6,012 nucleotides of DNA from Acutalibacter sp. Its GTDB lineage: Bacteria > Bacillota > Clostridia > Oscillospirales > Acutalibacteraceae. Positions 3,946-6,012 of the stretch are shown piece by piece. Under the pieces are notes generated by a model. That model did not search any database. It worked only from the letters and a program-made list of their open reading frames with translations, and had not been told where the DNA came from. Made by a program: the position numbers and the translations under genes. The stretch is taken from contig JAAWSH010000111.1 of the NCBI GenBank assembly GCA_022801475.1, positions 1-6,012 on the forward strand, given 5' to 3'. Positions within the stretch are counted from its first letter, which is position 1, and every line of letters begins with the position of its first letter.

Positions 3946-6012
3946 TTATTTTTTAAGGAACCGCAGGGACTTCAAGGACGCCTGGCCCACAAAGCACACC
4001 CGCAGGTCCACCGGGCCCTCTGTGGGAAGAATGTCCCCATAGAGAGGCGCAAAGTCCGTCAAGCTGCCGGTGCCCTGGCCGCACACATTCCCCAGGATTT
4101 TCCCTGTGGCGTTGTCCACCAGCATTAGCCGCACATTGCCAGCCGTAGAGGACACCAGAGCCTCCACGCTGTCGCAGCCGGTCAGGTCCACTGCCTGGTA
4201 CACCGCGTAGCTCTTGTGGTCTTTGGCCTCCAGATACTCCCGCCAGTCCCGCTTATCGGTCAGGAATTCCACGCCCCGGTAGTCCATCAGATCCAGGGCG
4301 TTCAGGGGCTTGCGGCCGTCCTTAGGCTGGACCTTCTCCCCCTCTATCTCAATGGAACAGCCCCAGCGGGTATCTTCCGAGGAGGCGCCTACCATTAGCT
4401 CATAGATCCCAGACTCTACCACATAGCGTTCTTGCGAGGCGTCCCAGAACGCCAGGTCCTCCACCGGGAAGCGCAGCTCCACCTGGGTCTTTTGGCCCTT
4501 GGACACCCGCACCCGGGCGAAGTCCTTCAGCATCTTCCGGGGCCGGGTGTACAGCGAATCCGGCGGCGTTACGTACAGCTGAACCACTTCGTCGCCGTCG
4601 TACTCGCCCACGTTTTGAATTTCCAGGCTGACTGTGACGGTTTCTCCCTGCCGGTACATTTTCTTGTCCGTCTTGGCGTCCGTATAGCCAAAGTCTGTAT
4701 AGCTTAAGCCATAACCAAAGGGATACAGGGGCTGGCCGTCAAAGTAGAGATAAGTGGTTTTGTTCTTCATGATGTCATAGTCATCCAGGGCGGGCAGGTC
4801 CCGCACTGAGCGGTACCAAGTAGTGGGAGTGCGCCCGGCGGGCACGTTCTCCCCAAACAGCGTGGACGCCGCCACATGGCCCAGGCAGGGCCCCAGGTGG
4901 CTGCTGCACAGCACAACCCCAGCCTGCTTGCGCTCTTTCACAATGGCGAAGGGGTAGCCGGTAATCATATAAAGAACGGTGTTCTTGTTTACTTCCCATA
5001 CCGCACTCAGCAGGTCGCTCTGGCTGGCGGGCAGGTTGATGTCCGGGCGGTCGTACTCTTCCCGGGCATTGACCAGCGGATGGTTGCCAGTGCAGACCAG
5101 GGCATAGTCCGCCTGAGCCGCCAGCTTGGCGGCACGCTGGGCTCCAGAAGAAACCACCTCTACCGTAAACTGTACAGCGGTTTCATTGCCCTTGGCCACA
5201 ATGGCGGCTACCTTGCCGTCCTTGTCCACTGCCACATTGCGGCCCTGCCAGGTCTTTAGGCGCAGAATGCCGTCCTCGGTCTCGGCGGTAAACAGCTCCA
5301 TCACAAACCAGCCAAAGGCCTGGTCCGCCACGCAGTTGATGGCAGGGTCCAGCTCCACCTTCTCGGGGACTTCCGCGTTGCGCTGGTCCTTAAAGCCCTG
5401 GCCCTCGGTGGCGTATTTACCGGTTTTCAAGGAGCGCAGGGTCCAGGAGCCGTAGTCCCAGTCGTTGCGCTCAAAGACCTCCGCCTGGGCGGCTGTGTCC
5501 GCGTCCGCTACCAGAGAACCGTCCTTCTCTTGGCGCAGGTACTTGCCGGTCTTGACAGACTTTAATACAATATGGTCCAGACCCTCATCAAACAGTACCC
5601 GGCTCTCTCCCAGCTTCTGCCGCAGGCCCTCTACCACAGGGGTCTGATTTTTGGCGTAGCCGCAGTACCAGCAGGTGTAATTCTCGTTAGAGAGGGGCCC
5701 CACCACCGCCACGGTGCACTTGCCGTCGTCCTTTAGGGGCAGCAGGCCGTTGTTCTCTAAAAGAATCATAGATTCCTCCGCCGCCTTTACCGCCAGGTCC
5801 TTGTGCTTCTTGCTGGCCAGCAGGGACTGATCCATATGGGCGTAGGGATGGTTTTGGTCAAAGTCCCCCACCATAAAGCGGATGGTGAACATATCCACCA
5901 GGGCCTTGTCCATCATGGCCTCGGTGAGATACCCCTTGTCCAGGGCCTCCCGCACCGCGGGGTCCACCATCTCCCGGCTGTCCAGCATCATGTCCGCACC
6001 CATGCCCAGGAT
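3946..6012 (-). CDS. Modular glycoside hydrolase family 3 enzyme (beta-glucosidase/beta-xylosidase type), 5' end cut by window edge
   Basis: This is an exo-acting retaining glycosidase that would release sugars from the non-reducing ends of plant beta-glycans; the exact substrate cannot be read. The 688 C-terminal residues are present, numbered from 6012. First comes the end of the catalytic barrel, GADMML (5-10) to about 50; the nucleophile Asp lies upstream, outside the window. The GH3 C-domain follows from about 68 (AVKAAEESMILLENNGLLPL), with AVVGP (102-106). It is interrupted at about 147-286 by a beta-trefoil-like insert containing LKSVKTGKYL (150-159) and LRSLKTGKYA (192-201). The C-domain resumes with EEYDRPDINLP (318-328), where Glu318/Glu319 are acid/base candidates, and ends with PFGYGLSYT (431-439). 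Next is a fibronectin-III-like domain, about 445-548 (GDEVVQLYV), and a CBM6-like module, about 600-688. The signal peptide, if any, is not visible. The family call is certain. Confidence 0.95.
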   Translation of the reverse strand: MLGMGADMMLDSREMVDPAVREALDKGYLTEAMMDKALVDMFTIRFMVGDFDQNHPYAHMDQSLLASKKHKDLAVKAAEESMILLENNGLLPLKDDGKCTVAVVGPLSNENYTCWYCGYAKNQTPVVEGLRQKLGESRVLFDEGLDHIVLKSVKTGKYLRQEKDGSLVADADTAAQAEVFERNDWDYGSWTLRSLKTGKYATEGQGFKDQRNAEVPEKVELDPAINCVADQAFGWFVMELFTAETEDGILRLKTWQGRNVAVDKDGKVAAIVAKGNETAVQFTVEVVSSGAQRAAKLAAQADYALVCTGNHPLVNAREEYDRPDINLPASQSDLLSAVWEVNKNTVLYMITGYPFAIVKERKQAGVVLCSSHLGPCLGHVAASTLFGENVPAGRTPTTWYRSVRDLPALDDYDIMKNKTTYLYFDGQPLYPFGYGLSYTDFGYTDAKTDKKMYRQGETVTVSLEIQNVGEYDGDEVVQLYVTPPDSLYTRPRKMLKDFARVRVSKGQKTQVELRFPVEDLAFWDASQERYVVESGIYELMVGASSEDTRWGCSIEIEGEKVQPKDGRKPLNALDLMDYRGVEFLTDKRDWREYLEAKDHKSYAVYQAVDLTGCDSVEALVSSTAGNVRLMLVDNATGKILGNVCGQGTGSLTDFAPLYGDILPTEGPVDLRVCFVGQASLKSLRFLKK

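Noticed and set aside
4781..5455. Several open frames on both strands within the GH3 gene (for example plus 4876-5259 and minus 4781-4999)
   Set aside because: All overlap the well-supported GH3 reading frame and give compositionally biased, motif-free products.

Overview
The window looks like a chromosomal piece from a Gram-positive anaerobe, most likely a gut-type member of the Clostridia (Oscillospiraceae-like). This rests on the hrcA-grpE-dnaK gene order, a perfect CIRCE operator, strong AGGAGG-type ribosome binding sites, a DnaK ATPase domain lacking the roughly 23-residue insertion of Gram-negative DnaK, and a large modular plant-polysaccharide glycosidase next door. GC content looks moderately high, and intergenic regions are AT-richer. 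The taxonomic call is an inference; there is no rRNA here.

Every gene supported lies on the minus strand, in two blocks. Right block (about 6012 to 3646): the 3' two thirds of a large glycoside hydrolase family 3 enzyme, cut by the window edge, then a small lipoprotein, then a strong hairpin terminator at 3586-3630. The GH3 carries an inserted beta-trefoil (fascin-like) domain, a fibronectin-III-like domain and a CBM6-like C-terminal module.

Left block (3557 to 1): the class I heat-shock operon, read hrcA, grpE, a small MazG-like gene, dnaK (cut at the window start, about codon 471). Its control region holds a sigma-A promoter with an extended -10, a perfect 27-bp CIRCE just downstream, a good match to a CtsR operator over the -35, and a 14-bp AT-rich palindrome just upstream of the -35. 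Together they suggest dual repression by HrcA and CtsR.

HrcA represses the operon through CIRCE, and GrpE is the nucleotide exchange factor for DnaK. The MazG-like protein has no established part in the chaperone cycle, and its acidic metal-binding motif is partly lost. It is the least explained gene of the operon. No mobile element, CRISPR array, tRNA or rRNA was found. Gaps between genes are all under 200 bases and are accounted for by the control elements listed.
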